Source: JAWKZG01 sp041396125
GTDB lineage: Bacteria > Pseudomonadota > Gammaproteobacteria > Competibacterales > Competibacteraceae
Length of the DNA stretch: 64,000 nucleotides
Direction of reading: 5' to 3'
Assembly: GCA_041396125.1 (NCBI GenBank)
Contig: JAWKZG010000021.1
Coordinates: 1-64,000, forward strand
The notes under the pieces are model-generated. The model was not told the origin of the DNA, searched no databases, and was given only the letters and a program-made list of their open reading frames with translations. Below, one piece after another: positions 52,014-60,764 of this stretch (its first letter is position 1; every line of letters begins with the position of its first letter). The position numbers and the translations under genes were made by a program.

Positions 52014-53042
52014 TCATGACGGCTCATCGGTCACCTTAACCAGTTGCTTGCCGGTGTTCTGGCTCGTCAGCAAGCGTAAAAATGCTTCTGGCGTATTTTC
52101 CAGGCCTTCAGTGATATCAAAACGCTGGCGGATGCGGCCTTCCTGATACCAGCGCGCCAGCCGGTTCCAGGCTTCCTGGTAGCGGGCTTGATAATCCAGC
52201 ACCAGGAAGCCCTGAATGCGGGCGCGCGCGACCAGAATCTGGCGTAAAAAGCGCTGACCGATATCGGGCTGCTCCAGGGCACCGGCCAGACTGACCGTAC
52301 CGCAAATGGTGATCCGCGCCTGTGGCGCCAGATTTTGCATCACAGCATCATGCAGGGGGCCGGCGGTATTATCGAAATACACATCGACACCGTCCGGACA
52401 ACAGGCGCGCAAAGCCTGCACCAAATCAGGACAGTCGCGGTAAGCAATACCGTCGTCATAGCCCAGTTCTTTGCACCAGTCGAGCTTTTCCTGGGTACTG
52501 GTCAGTGCAATGGCCCGACAGCCGGTCAGTTTGGCCAGTTGGCCGACCAGTTGACCGACCGAGCCGGCAGCGGCTGACACCACCACCGTATCGCCAGGTC
52601 GCAACTGAGCGGCCTCAAACAAACCAAAATAAGCGGTAATGCCATTCAGACCCAGCAGATCCAGCCAGCAGGGCAGCGGTGCCAGTTGTGGATCGACGCG
52701 TCGAATCTGAGCGGGCTTGAGCACGGCAAAATCCTGCCAGCCAAAATTGAATTCGGTCACAACCAGATCGCCGCTTTGGTAGTCCGGATGATTCGACTGC
52801 AGCACCTTGGCAATCGCCCCACCGACCATGACATCACCGGGTGTGACCCCGGCGGCATAGTTTTTCTGCGCACTGATACGACCCCGCATATACGGTGCGA
52901 CATCCAGATAAATCGCCTGCGCCAGCAGTTCACCCGGTCCCGGCTCGGGGATGGCACTGGTGGCCAGCTGCCAGTCGTCAGTTTTGGGCATCCCTTGGGG
53001 ATGGCGAACCAAACGCCACTGTCGGTTGTCATTGCGCATCAT
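52014..53042 (-). CDS. zinc-independent medium-chain NADP oxidoreductase (CurA/PTGR-like)
   Basis: The 342-residue protein has LVRHPQGMPKTDDWQLATSA near the start, YLDVAPYMRGRISAQKNYAA near 47, VVVSAAAGSVGQLVGQLAKL near 152 (NADPH loop AAxGxVG) and DVYFDNTAGPLHDAVM near 220. These are signatures of leukotriene B4 12-hydroxydehydrogenase-type and CurA enone reductases, which lack catalytic zinc. It reduces activated C=C bonds. It is convergent with the aldolase gene and upstream of no obvious partner. Confidence 0.9.
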   Translation of the reverse strand: MMRNDNRQWRLVRHPQGMPKTDDWQLATSAIPEPGPGELLAQAIYLDVAPYMRGRISAQKNYAAGVTPGDVMVGGAIAKVLQSNHPDYQSGDLVVTEFNFGWQDFAVLKPAQIRRVDPQLAPLPCWLDLLGLNGITAYFGLFEAAQLRPGDTVVVSAAAGSVGQLVGQLAKLTGCRAIALTSTQEKLDWCKELGYDDGIAYRDCPDLVQALRACCPDGVDVYFDNTAGPLHDAVMQNLAPQARITICGTVSLAGALEQPDIGQRFLRQILVARARIQGFLVLDYQARYQEAWNRLARWYQEGRIRQRFDITEGLENTPEAFLRLLTSQNTGKQLVKVTDEPS

Positions 53043-53074
53043 ATTTTCCTCGGGTTTTCCACAGGCTCAATGGT

Positions 53075-53671
53075 TTATAAAACAGATTGCAAGGCCTGGC
53101 GTAATTGCCGCATGGCCTGGCCGCGATGGCTCAGACGCTGTTTTTCAGCCGGATCGAGTTCGGCAGCGGTAAGGGTCTGGCCGGCGGGAATGAACACCGG
53201 GTCATAGCCGAAGCCGTGTTCACCGCGTGCTTCGACAGCAATATGACCGGGCCAGCTGGCCTGACATATCAGCGGCACAGGATCATCCGGATAGCGCAGG
53301 TACACCAGGGCGCAATGGAAGCGGGCGCTGCGTTCGGTTTCGGGCAGGGTTTTCATCGCTGTCAGCAGTTTATCCCGATTGCTTTGATCGCTGGCACCGG
53401 AGCCGGCATAACGAGCCGAATAAATACCCGGCGCGCCGTGCAGGGCATCCACTGTTAAACCGGAATCGTCAGCCAGCGCAGGCAAGCCGGTATAGTGTGC
53501 GGCATTGCGGGCTTTGAGCAAGGCATTCTCAGCAAAACTCAGGCCCGTTTCCTCTGCCTCCGGCACTGCAAATTCGGACTGCGCCCGCAGCATGACCGGC
53601 AGCCCCTGCAATAAGAACTGTAATTCCTGCAGCTTGCCTGCATTGCCGGTTGCCAGCACAACAGTTTGCAT
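53075..53671 (-). CDS. rdgB: XTP/dITP diphosphatase (RdgB/HAM1)
   Basis: The 198-residue housekeeping enzyme removes deaminated purine triphosphates. VVLATGNAGKLQELQFLLQG at 4-23 is the SxNxxK/TGNxxK nucleotide site. EETGLSFAENALLKARNAAH near 40-59 and ALADDSGLTVDALHGAPGIY near 66-85 hold the catalytic and metal acids. GFGYDPVFIPAG near 155 and SHRGQAMRQL near 183 are the base-recognition end. It starts two bases after the rph stop, the usual gammaproteobacterial order. Confidence 0.96.
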   Translation of the reverse strand: MQTVVLATGNAGKLQELQFLLQGLPVMLRAQSEFAVPEAEETGLSFAENALLKARNAAHYTGLPALADDSGLTVDALHGAPGIYSARYAGSGASDQSNRDKLLTAMKTLPETERSARFHCALVYLRYPDDPVPLICQASWPGHIAVEARGEHGFGYDPVFIPAGQTLTAAELDPAEKQRLSHRGQAMRQLRQALQSVL

Positions 53672-53673
53672 AC

Positions 53674-54396
53674 TCAGCGTTCCAGTCCCAGGGCCAGGCG
53701 CTGCTTGTGCAGCAGTTCGGGCAGGCTTTGCCGGGCCAGTTCAAGCATTGCCAGCAGTTCTTCCTGACGGAAAGCATGGCCTTCGGCCGTGCCCTGGACC
53801 TCAACATACGCACTGGCATCGTTCATGACGATGTTCATATCGGTTTCGGCTTCCGAGTCTTCGGCATAATCCAGATCCAGCACCGGGGTGCCGCGATAGA
53901 TGCCGACCGAGACGGCTGCAATCTGGCCGTGCAAAGGGTTTTTCGAGACCTGGCGGCGTTTGACCAAACGTCGGATGGCTTCCGCCATCGCGACAAAACC
54001 GCCGGTAATCGAGGCAGTGCGGGTACCGCCATCGGCTTGAATAACATCACAGTCGATGGTCAGCGTGCGTTCGCCCAAAGCTTCCAGATCGATCACTGAA
54101 CGCAGTGAACGCCCGATCAGGCGCTGGATTTCCAGGGTTCGGCCGGTCTGTTTGCCACGACTGGCTTCACGCTGATTGCGGGTTGTCGTCGCCCGCGGCA
54201 GCATGCCGTATTCAGCGGTAATCCAGCCTTTTTTGGAACCTTTGAGAAACGGCGGTACGCGTTCTTCCACGCTGGCAGTGCACAGTACTTTAGTGTCGCC
54301 GTACTCAACCAAGACGGAGCCCTCGGCATGTTTGGTATAGCCGGGTGTAATAATAATAGGACGTAGTTCGTTAGCAGCGCGGCCACTGGGACGCAT
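53674..54396 (-). CDS. rph: ribonuclease PH
   Basis: The 240-residue phosphorolytic 3'-exoribonuclease trims tRNA. MRPSGRAANELRPI at the start, KGWITAEYGMLPRATTTRNQ near 55-74 and GRTLEIQRLIGRSLRSVIDL near 86 carry the RNA-binding arginines. TIDCDVIQADGGTRTASITG near 111 holds the phosphate/metal site. It has an AAGGAG ribosome site and full length. It lies divergently upstream of tRNA-Arg. Confidence 0.97.
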   Translation of the reverse strand: MRPSGRAANELRPIIITPGYTKHAEGSVLVEYGDTKVLCTASVEERVPPFLKGSKKGWITAEYGMLPRATTTRNQREASRGKQTGRTLEIQRLIGRSLRSVIDLEALGERTLTIDCDVIQADGGTRTASITGGFVAMAEAIRRLVKRRQVSKNPLHGQIAAVSVGIYRGTPVLDLDYAEDSEAETDMNIVMNDASAYVEVQGTAEGHAFRQEELLAMLELARQSLPELLHKQRLALGLER

Positions 54397-54570
54397 GGTA
54401 GGCTCCTTGCTGTTCAGGGATATTCAGAGGTGTCAGAGGTTATCGAGCGGCGGGAGTATAACAAAGGAGTTGCGGGGGGCAATCTTTAACGCAAAAAATG
54501 CGCTCAAATCGGCATGGACTCCGGCCTCGATTATGTGTATTCTTTACGCCCCGCAAGAAACAACATCTAC

Positions 54571-54647
54571 GCGCCCGTAGCTCAGCTGGATAGAGTACTG
54601 CCCTCCGAAGGCAGGGGTCAGAGGTTCGAATCCTCTCGGGCGCGCCA
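54571..54647 (+). tRNA. tRNA-Arg (anticodon CCG)
   Basis: It is a full cloverleaf of 77 bases with encoded CCA. The acceptor is GCGCCCG/CGGGCGC, the D arm is GCTC..GAGT, the anticodon stem is CTGCC/GGCAG with loop CTCCGAA (anticodon CCG), and the T arm is GAGG TTCGAAT CCTC. An integrase relic lies seven bases past its 3' end, so this tRNA probably served as attachment site. Confidence 0.96.
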
Positions 54648-54653
54648 ATTAAC

Positions 54654-54818
54654 TCAAAGAATCAATCGATTTTTTGGGGATTCCAAAAAATCATCAGTGA
54701 GACCAAAATGAGACTCGCTGCCTACAATCCTCGTTAGTGCTTCTGCTAAATTTTCTGGAACTGGATGCGCGTACCGCTCGGTCATCTGTGCCGACGAATG
54801 CCCAAGGATATTACGAGC
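54654..54818 (-). pseudogene. tyrosine integrase C-terminal relic
   Basis: The minus-strand frame reads DARNILGHSSAQMTERYAHP, VPENLAEALTRIVG, the last helices of a phage-type tyrosine recombinase, including LGHS and the nucleophile Tyr in ERYAH. Everything upstream of LGHSS is missing, replaced by unrelated sequence running into the DapA-family gene. It faces the tRNA-Arg 3' end, the normal layout of an integrated element, most of which has been lost. Confidence 0.8.
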
Positions 54819-54871
54819 GTCTGGCACGTAACTATCAGGCGATGCTGCAAGAGAAACAAGCGACTGGAGGC

Positions 54872-55759
54872 TCAATCCAGTAAACCGAGTCCGGCCAGCG
54901 CCGCGCGCACCTGGGCCTGCTGCGCTTCGCTGGCAGGCGAGGTCGGTTTGCGTGCAACGCCGGCTGGAACCCCTTGCAGGCTTTGGGCATATTTAACCAG
55001 CGACGGCATATTATCGACACCAACAGCGTCCCAGACCGGCATCAAGCGTTCATGTAAATCTCGCGCTGTGTCCCAGTCGCCTGCTTTTACCGCATCCCAT
55101 AACCGCACCGACGGACCTGGTGCTGCGGTAAGGATCGCCGCGATAGCGCCACGCGCCCCCAGTTGATAGGACGGATACAGTAACGCATCCACTGCGCTGA
55201 AAATAAGATTTTCCGGTTTCGCGCGGCGTACGAGATCGGCAAACAGTTTCATGTCCCCGGCGCTTTGCTTGACACCCGCGACGCCGGGTACTTCGTCCAT
55301 AATCCGCAGCAGCAAATCCGGCGACAAATAGCACCACGGCACCACGTTATAGATCAGAATAGACAGCCCGCATTCATCGTGTATGGCGCGAAAAAAACCG
55401 ACCATCGCATCGTCGTCCGGGCGGAATAAATAATGCGGTGGCGTAATCTGCAGTGCCACAACACCCAGCTCGGCCACTTGTTTGCCGCGCGCTGCGGTCT
55501 CTGCGGTCGAGTTAGTAATAATGCCGGCCACCACCGGCACTCGGCCAGCCGCCGCATCGACTGTCGCAGCCAGAATCTCACGGTGTTCATCGCGATTCAA
55601 CACATGGCCTTCGCCCGTACTGCCGCCGGCGGCGAGGCCGTGTACGCCGTTAGCGATAAGCCAATCAACCTGAGCTCCGATTGCTGCGAAATCGATACTA
55701 TCGTCATCACGAAACGGCGTGGTGAATGGCGCAACGACCCCTTGTAAATTATCCAGCAT
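54872..55759 (-). CDS. dihydrodipicolinate synthase (DapA) family lyase
   Basis: The 295-residue class I aldolase family protein has GVVAPFTTPFRDDDSIDFAA near 6-25, GLAAGGSTGEGHVLNRDEHR near 41 (GGxTGE loop), LIYNVVPWCYLSPDLLLRI near 135 (proton-relay Tyr) and VAGVKQSAGDMKLFADLV near 159 with the Schiff-base Lys. The family covers DapA, KDG aldolases and N-acetylneuraminate lyase. Without lysine-pathway neighbours, a catabolic lyase for a sugar acid is at least as likely. It stands alone on the minus strand. Confidence 0.9.
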   Translation of the reverse strand: MLDNLQGVVAPFTTPFRDDDSIDFAAIGAQVDWLIANGVHGLAAGGSTGEGHVLNRDEHREILAATVDAAAGRVPVVAGIITNSTAETAARGKQVAELGVVALQITPPHYLFRPDDDAMVGFFRAIHDECGLSILIYNVVPWCYLSPDLLLRIMDEVPGVAGVKQSAGDMKLFADLVRRAKPENLIFSAVDALLYPSYQLGARGAIAAILTAAPGPSVRLWDAVKAGDWDTARDLHERLMPVWDAVGVDNMPSLVKYAQSLQGVPAGVARKPTSPASEAQQAQVRAALAGLGLLD

Positions 55760-56512
55760 GGCGGTTTTTCCTCTGATGGGTATTTTGTGGGCTAGTACAG
55801 GATAGCGAAAAAAGCAGGACTATGTCAGTTAGAGCTGGTGCGGCGATATCCGGCTGATTCAGAAGCGTTTAGCCCAACCGTGAACAATGGAATAGGCTTT
55901 ACTGATTATCAGCAGCGTACCGCAGTAACCGGAAAGTCGGCGACGCCGAAACATAGTATTTTCATGATGTCACCTCGATTTTGTTAGCGAAAGTGAACAT
56001 GTAAATTCTGTGTTTTCATTTATTTATCAAGATAATAAGCGAAATGGCAAAATCGAAATCTCTAGCGGGAAACTTTTTGATCGCATCGCTATAGATGGCA
56101 ATGATCCCCTCGTTTCGTTGGCTAGATTCATCAGCGGCATCGCGCCTTTAGATAGCTTGATAGTGTGTAGCGTTTTGTTGGCAAGTCGCGCTCAAACCAT
56201 CATTAGATGGCACCGAAAAAAATCTCAAAAATTGTGACATTCATCACCATATTGATTTAAAAAATATGGTGTCTTGCCCGCATTGTCAGTAATGATATTC
56301 GCAGTGCTTTAGCTTGTCCTCGGCAATAGACTCTCTTGCAAAAATCATGAGTAAAGCAACGTCCGGTTTTAGATTCCCGCGATCAAGATTCATGTCAGCA
56401 GCAGCTGTTTGATCAGCAGGTTTTCGGCCCTGATTGCGTTGCCACTCGCAGGGCCTGTCAGTCGTACGAAGTTTACAATCAGGTGCCCGAAAAGGCACAG
56501 GAGTGAGACGGT
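55760..56512. other. 753-bp intergenic stretch without convincing genes
   Basis: AT-rich DNA between the DapA-family and catalase-LodA-like genes. I see a short frame at 56010-56237 (75 codons) without recognisable motif or ribosome site, a possible 31-codon minus-strand frame near 55860, and a hairpin CACCATAT/ATATGGTG at 56245-56271. None is strong. The region probably holds the promoter of the downstream two-gene operon. Confidence 0.4.
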
Positions 56513-59500
56513 ATGCGAAGCCTTAAGAATGAGCGTGCGGGTTTTAACATTACAACGAGCTGCGATAACCCTATTGAGGGGTTGACGCATATGTTTGTCG
56601 ATATGGTGCAAAAGCGCCGTGTTGAGGAGCAGGGTCAATGCCCGGCGCGGCGTCCTGTTTTTTTACGGACGCATGGCATCATCAGAGGCCATATCGTGAT
56701 ACTGGACGATATTCCTGCCGACTATAAGCAGGGCATGTTCGCCTGTACGGGGCAACATCCGGTTTATGTGCGGTATTCGTCAGACCTGGCCGATGGTCGT
56801 CCTGACTGGAAAAGCACCATTGGTATCGGCATCAAGATGTTCGATATCCCTGGTCAGAAAGTTGTCAGTGATGATGACGCCAATGTCGCGGATTTGCTGT
56901 TGCAGAACGTGCCTTTCTTTTTTGTGGATACCGCCCGCGATATGTGTGCGTTCACCAAGGCCAGTTTTGAAGGCTGGGCTGACGAATGGGTGCAGGAAAA
57001 CTCACCCCAGACCAATATCCTGCTGGATGAAATGGCCAAACCGATCCGTTCGGTGTTCGACACGTCTTTATGGAGTGTGGTGCCTTTCAAATTGGGTGAC
57101 AACCATTATTGCAAGTACGTCGTTCGACCGGGTACGTCCACCTTCGCGGACGAAGTGAATACCGACGATCCGGATTTTCTGCGTAAGGACTTAGTGGCTC
57201 GCATGGCGGCGGGAGAGGCCAGCCTGGATATATTCATTCAGAAACGCCCGGACGCTGCGGAATATGGCGAGGCTTATCTGGATGAGCATTTTCCGCTGGA
57301 CAGGGCGACGGTTGTCTGGGACGAAAAAGAAGCCCCGCCGCTGAAGGTCGCGCAAATCCACTTGCCACAGCAGGATATCGCCAATCCCGAGCAGGAGACC
57401 TATGGCGACTGGCTGGCTTTTAATATTGGCCGTGTGCCACAGGAAAATGCGCCGGTGGGCAGTGTCGCCGAGGCGCGTATGGTGGTGTACAAAATAGCGG
57501 CTGATTATCGTAGAGAAACCAACGGTCAGCCGCTTGAGCAGCCCAGTCAGCCCGGTTTGCCTGAAATCAAAAATCCTGTCTGTCCGTTTCCTTTCCAAAA
57601 ACCTGCGGGTGAACAACCACGGGAATTAACGGAAGACCAAATCAAGCGCATCAGTCATGTACGTATCCACCCCGGCATCGGTGTCGCCCGTATTGGTAAC
57701 AGCCAGCGCGATTTCCTGATCGGGCCGGAAGTCATGAATCCCGAACGGACGGCGTTCGGCTCGACACGAGATGACTCTGGCGCGATAAAGCGTCAGGCGG
57801 CGCGTTTTCGCATCTATGCCTACGACAAATACGACAATGTCGTGGCAGAAGTCCAGCAAACGGCCAATAGTCAGGTGGAATGGTCAGTACACGTCGCTAA
57901 CCGTAAGGCGCAGTGGTATGAATTCAATGCAGCCATGGATATCCCCGCCACCGTTACACTGAGTGTGCCTTTGCGTAACCCGGACGTTAAAGGCGAGGGA
58001 CGAGCTGCGCTGTGCATCGATCCCGGTGAGAAGAAAATCAGCGGTTTGAGTATGAACGACTCAAGCTATGAACTGACCGGTGATTTTCAGGGAACGCCGG
58101 TCACCCTGGGTGAGTTGCGCACTGATTCGGTCGGCCGTCTCTTGTTCCTGGGTGGACACGGCGTTTCAGCCAGCCCGTCAGATCAGCCTGTATATGATCC
58201 CGCCAAACCGTCCAGTTTCAACAATGCAGCAGGCTGGTATGACGATATCTCGGATGGCCCGGTGCATGCCAAGGTGACTATCGGGAATCAGGTGTTCGAG
58301 GCCGATTCTGCCTGGGTCGTCACCGGGCCGCCCAACTTCGCCCCGGATTTGGTGGGCTGGCGTACCCTGGACGACCTGCTGCGCAGTGTGTATAGGCAGG
58401 CGGGCATGCTGGAAATGCCGGAGCGTATCTCGTTCAAGCAGCATGTACTGCCCATTCTGCAACGTCTCAACGAGTTGCAGTGGGTGAACAAAGGCTTTTT
58501 GTCGATGTTTGGTGCCGGTGCACCGATGGATTTCAGCGCGCCCGAGCTGCTGGCCAAATTGTCCAAGGCTCCGCTAAGTCAATTATATCCCGATCCTTAT
58601 GCCGAATTGCGCCGCACTGTCTACAGAAGCTTCCGCGCCACGAATACACGCACGGTCGAAGAAAGTACATGGCCCTGGATATACGGTGATGCTTTCGGCT
58701 ATACCGACCCAGATCCGACTCAGCCGCCATCGCCCAATAAATACCTCAAGCTGCCGGCCTATTATGATTTTGTACTGTCGACCTGGGTCAGCGGGGACTT
58801 TGTCAGTGATTACGATGCGCACGAGCAGCCAAGCCAACATCTGGACGACGTGCCGTTGCAGGAACAGCCCGAAATGCTGGATCGCGCCGCCCTGCATTTC
58901 TGCCTGGCGGACGCTTTCCATCCGGGCGCGGAATTGACCTGGCCGATGCGCCATGCCTCGATGTATCGTGCGCCTTATCGTATTCGCGAACGCCGCCCCG
59001 GTGAGTCGGAACCGAGTTATGGTTCGATGTTGAATAATGCCACCGTGCTGGAGATGAACGGACCGTTGTACAAGCAGGGGCCGGGCGATTTGACCCGTTG
59101 GATGGCGCTGCCCTGGCAGGGTGATACGGCATTTTGCCGGTCTGGCTATGATATGGAATACGATCCTTATCTGCCGACATTCTGGCCGGCGCGAGTGCCG
59201 AATCAAGTGCTCACCGAGATAGATTACGACACCCTGATGGATCAAAACGAATCTATGGAGGTGCGCATTGCCGCTTTTCAGAATCGGCCCTCCTGGCTGC
59301 GTCAGTTGCCTGCTGCAGATCCGGCTCCTTTGCAGATGCAATACATGATTCAGTACTTTGGTCAGATGGGTGTTCTTGAAGCTCGGCCAAAGCCGGCGGA
59401 TATCGATTGGCTGCCCGAGTACTTGTATGTGGAAAATCTGACCGCCGTAAAGCGCGCAGAGCAAGAGGACGCCTACAAATTATTCCAGGCGAATTATGCC

Positions 59501-59596
59501 AAACTCGGGCCGACCGACCGGGCATTGCAGGAAGCGGGCTGGTTCAGCGAAGAGCAGCGTAATGAGTTCGCGACCATAAAACGTCGTGGCAACTAA
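56513..59596 (+). CDS. catalase-like domain fused to LodA-type CTQ oxidase
   Basis: This 1027-residue fusion has two parts. Residues 1-340 resemble haem catalase-family proteins: FLRTHGIIRGHIVILDDIPA with distal-type His54, YVRYSSDLADGRPDWKSTIG and LLLQNVPFFFVDTARDM with Asn132. Residues 390-1027 match LodA/GoxA oxidases: VRIHPGIGVARIGNS, FHPGAELTWPMR, GPGDLTRWMALPWQGDTAFC with Cys875, YDPYLPTFWPARVPNQVL and FQNRPSWLRQ with Trp928; Cys875 and Trp928 are my candidates for the cysteine tryptophylquinone pair. LodA enzymes release H2O2, so a fused catalase module makes sense. AGGAG precedes the ATG. The next gene is the expected LodB. Confidence 0.85.
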   Translation: MRSLKNERAGFNITTSCDNPIEGLTHMFVDMVQKRRVEEQGQCPARRPVFLRTHGIIRGHIVILDDIPADYKQGMFACTGQHPVYVRYSSDLADGRPDWKSTIGIGIKMFDIPGQKVVSDDDANVADLLLQNVPFFFVDTARDMCAFTKASFEGWADEWVQENSPQTNILLDEMAKPIRSVFDTSLWSVVPFKLGDNHYCKYVVRPGTSTFADEVNTDDPDFLRKDLVARMAAGEASLDIFIQKRPDAAEYGEAYLDEHFPLDRATVVWDEKEAPPLKVAQIHLPQQDIANPEQETYGDWLAFNIGRVPQENAPVGSVAEARMVVYKIAADYRRETNGQPLEQPSQPGLPEIKNPVCPFPFQKPAGEQPRELTEDQIKRISHVRIHPGIGVARIGNSQRDFLIGPEVMNPERTAFGSTRDDSGAIKRQAARFRIYAYDKYDNVVAEVQQTANSQVEWSVHVANRKAQWYEFNAAMDIPATVTLSVPLRNPDVKGEGRAALCIDPGEKKISGLSMNDSSYELTGDFQGTPVTLGELRTDSVGRLLFLGGHGVSASPSDQPVYDPAKPSSFNNAAGWYDDISDGPVHAKVTIGNQVFEADSAWVVTGPPNFAPDLVGWRTLDDLLRSVYRQAGMLEMPERISFKQHVLPILQRLNELQWVNKGFLSMFGAGAPMDFSAPELLAKLSKAPLSQLYPDPYAELRRTVYRSFRATNTRTVEESTWPWIYGDAFGYTDPDPTQPPSPNKYLKLPAYYDFVLSTWVSGDFVSDYDAHEQPSQHLDDVPLQEQPEMLDRAALHFCLADAFHPGAELTWPMRHASMYRAPYRIRERRPGESEPSYGSMLNNATVLEMNGPLYKQGPGDLTRWMALPWQGDTAFCRSGYDMEYDPYLPTFWPARVPNQVLTEIDYDTLMDQNESMEVRIAAFQNRPSWLRQLPAADPAPLQMQYMIQYFGQMGVLEARPKPADIDWLPEYLYVENLTAVKRAEQEDAYKLFQANYAKLGPTDRALQEAGWFSEEQRNEFATIKRRGN

Positions 59597-60738
59597 TGCA
59601 TTATGACGTCGTTATTGCCGGCGGTGGACCGGCGGGCTGCGCCTGCGCAATCACACTCCGTCAGGCAGGCTATTCGGTCTGCCTGATCGATCCTCTGCGG
59701 GAAGCAGCGTTCAAGATCGGCGAAGCCTTACCCGGTGCAGCCATACGTTTGCTGCATCGACTGGGTTTTGCCGGCCTTGCTGAGCTGATGCCAGCGGGAA
59801 CCTATAAAACCTGTGTAGCCAATCTGTCCGCCTGGGGAAGCGACACCTGGCAGGCTATGGATGCCATGCTGAATCCCGAGGGCGGTGGGTGGCATCTGAA
59901 TCGCGTCTGTTTCGATAGCGCACTCATGAACAGGGTACAAACCCTGGGTGTGACGGTTGAGCAGGGCAGGGTTTCGACTTGCCAATATGTACCGGCGTCT
60001 GGCCAGGCGGCCTCCGTGCACCATGTTGGATATATAAAAAATCCGGCCGGACAAGCGCAGCAGATGCAGGCGAAATGGGTGGTGGATGCCAGCGGCAGAA
60101 GTTCCGTGATCGCCAAAAAGTACGGTGTGCAACGCTTTCGCCTGGACACGCAAATGGCTGCCGTGGTCTGGCTGCAATCGCAGGTGGCGGATAAAGATAA
60201 TACAACGCGCATAAAATCCGCTGAGAATGGCTGGTGGTATAGCGCACGTCTGCCGGGCGGTAAGCGGGTGCTGGCCTTTTTTACTGAACCGCAACAAGCA
60301 GCTGAATATGCCAAGCAGCCGTGTCGCTTTGTAACAGCCGCCAATCGGTCGGGCGCGCTGCCTTTTTTGGTCAGCGAAAGCGATATCGTGTACGGGGTCA
60401 GAGTCGCTAACGCCGGCGTCAGCAAGCTCAAACAGGCCGCTGGCAATGGCTGGCTGGCGGTCGGTGATGCTGCCTCGTCATTGGACCCTTTATCATCGCA
60501 AGGCATCTTTTTTGCCCTGTTCAGCGGCATAAGAGGTGCGGAGAACATCGTCGCAAATGATCAAAACGCGGATGATGTTGGCCATTTGCGGGATTATCAA
60601 CAAAAACTCGATCGCGTGTTCCAGACCACGCAACAGGCGCGTTTTTATCATTACTCCAATGAGCTGCGATTTATCGCCAGGCCATACTGGCAACAGCGTT
60701 TGCGCAGTACCCGAAGCGTTGCTGACTTGGCCTCATAG
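59596..60738 (+). CDS. LodB-like FAD-dependent oxidoreductase
   Basis: The 380-residue flavoprotein has MHYDVVIAGGGPAGCACAIT at the start (GxGxxG FAD loop), LREAAFKIGEALPGAAIRLL near 35-54, and GWLAVGDAASSLDPLSSQGI near 287 (GDAAxxxDP second FAD motif). This pattern is that of LodB/tryptophan-halogenase-like enzymes needed to build the quinone cofactor of LodA. Its ATG overlaps the upstream TAA, so the two proteins are made together. No Trp-halogenase-specific WxWxIP is seen. Confidence 0.9.
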   Translation: MHYDVVIAGGGPAGCACAITLRQAGYSVCLIDPLREAAFKIGEALPGAAIRLLHRLGFAGLAELMPAGTYKTCVANLSAWGSDTWQAMDAMLNPEGGGWHLNRVCFDSALMNRVQTLGVTVEQGRVSTCQYVPASGQAASVHHVGYIKNPAGQAQQMQAKWVVDASGRSSVIAKKYGVQRFRLDTQMAAVVWLQSQVADKDNTTRIKSAENGWWYSARLPGGKRVLAFFTEPQQAAEYAKQPCRFVTAANRSGALPFLVSESDIVYGVRVANAGVSKLKQAAGNGWLAVGDAASSLDPLSSQGIFFALFSGIRGAENIVANDQNADDVGHLRDYQQKLDRVFQTTQQARFYHYSNELRFIARPYWQQRLRSTRSVADLAS

Positions 60739-60764
60739 GCGGGGCTATGGCAAAACAGTGCGGA

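Noticed and set aside
54872..55759. Biosynthetic dapA
   Set aside because: Signatures are family-wide; there is no lysine-pathway neighbour, so only the family is reported.
55862..55958. Possible 31-codon minus-strand peptide starting MFRRRRLSGYCG
   Set aside because: Too short to judge, overlaps a second start in another frame, and no conservation can be tested.
56010..56237. 75-codon open frame in the AT-rich gap before the catalase-LodA gene
   Set aside because: No ribosome site, no motif, mixed composition; AT-rich DNA gives such frames by chance.
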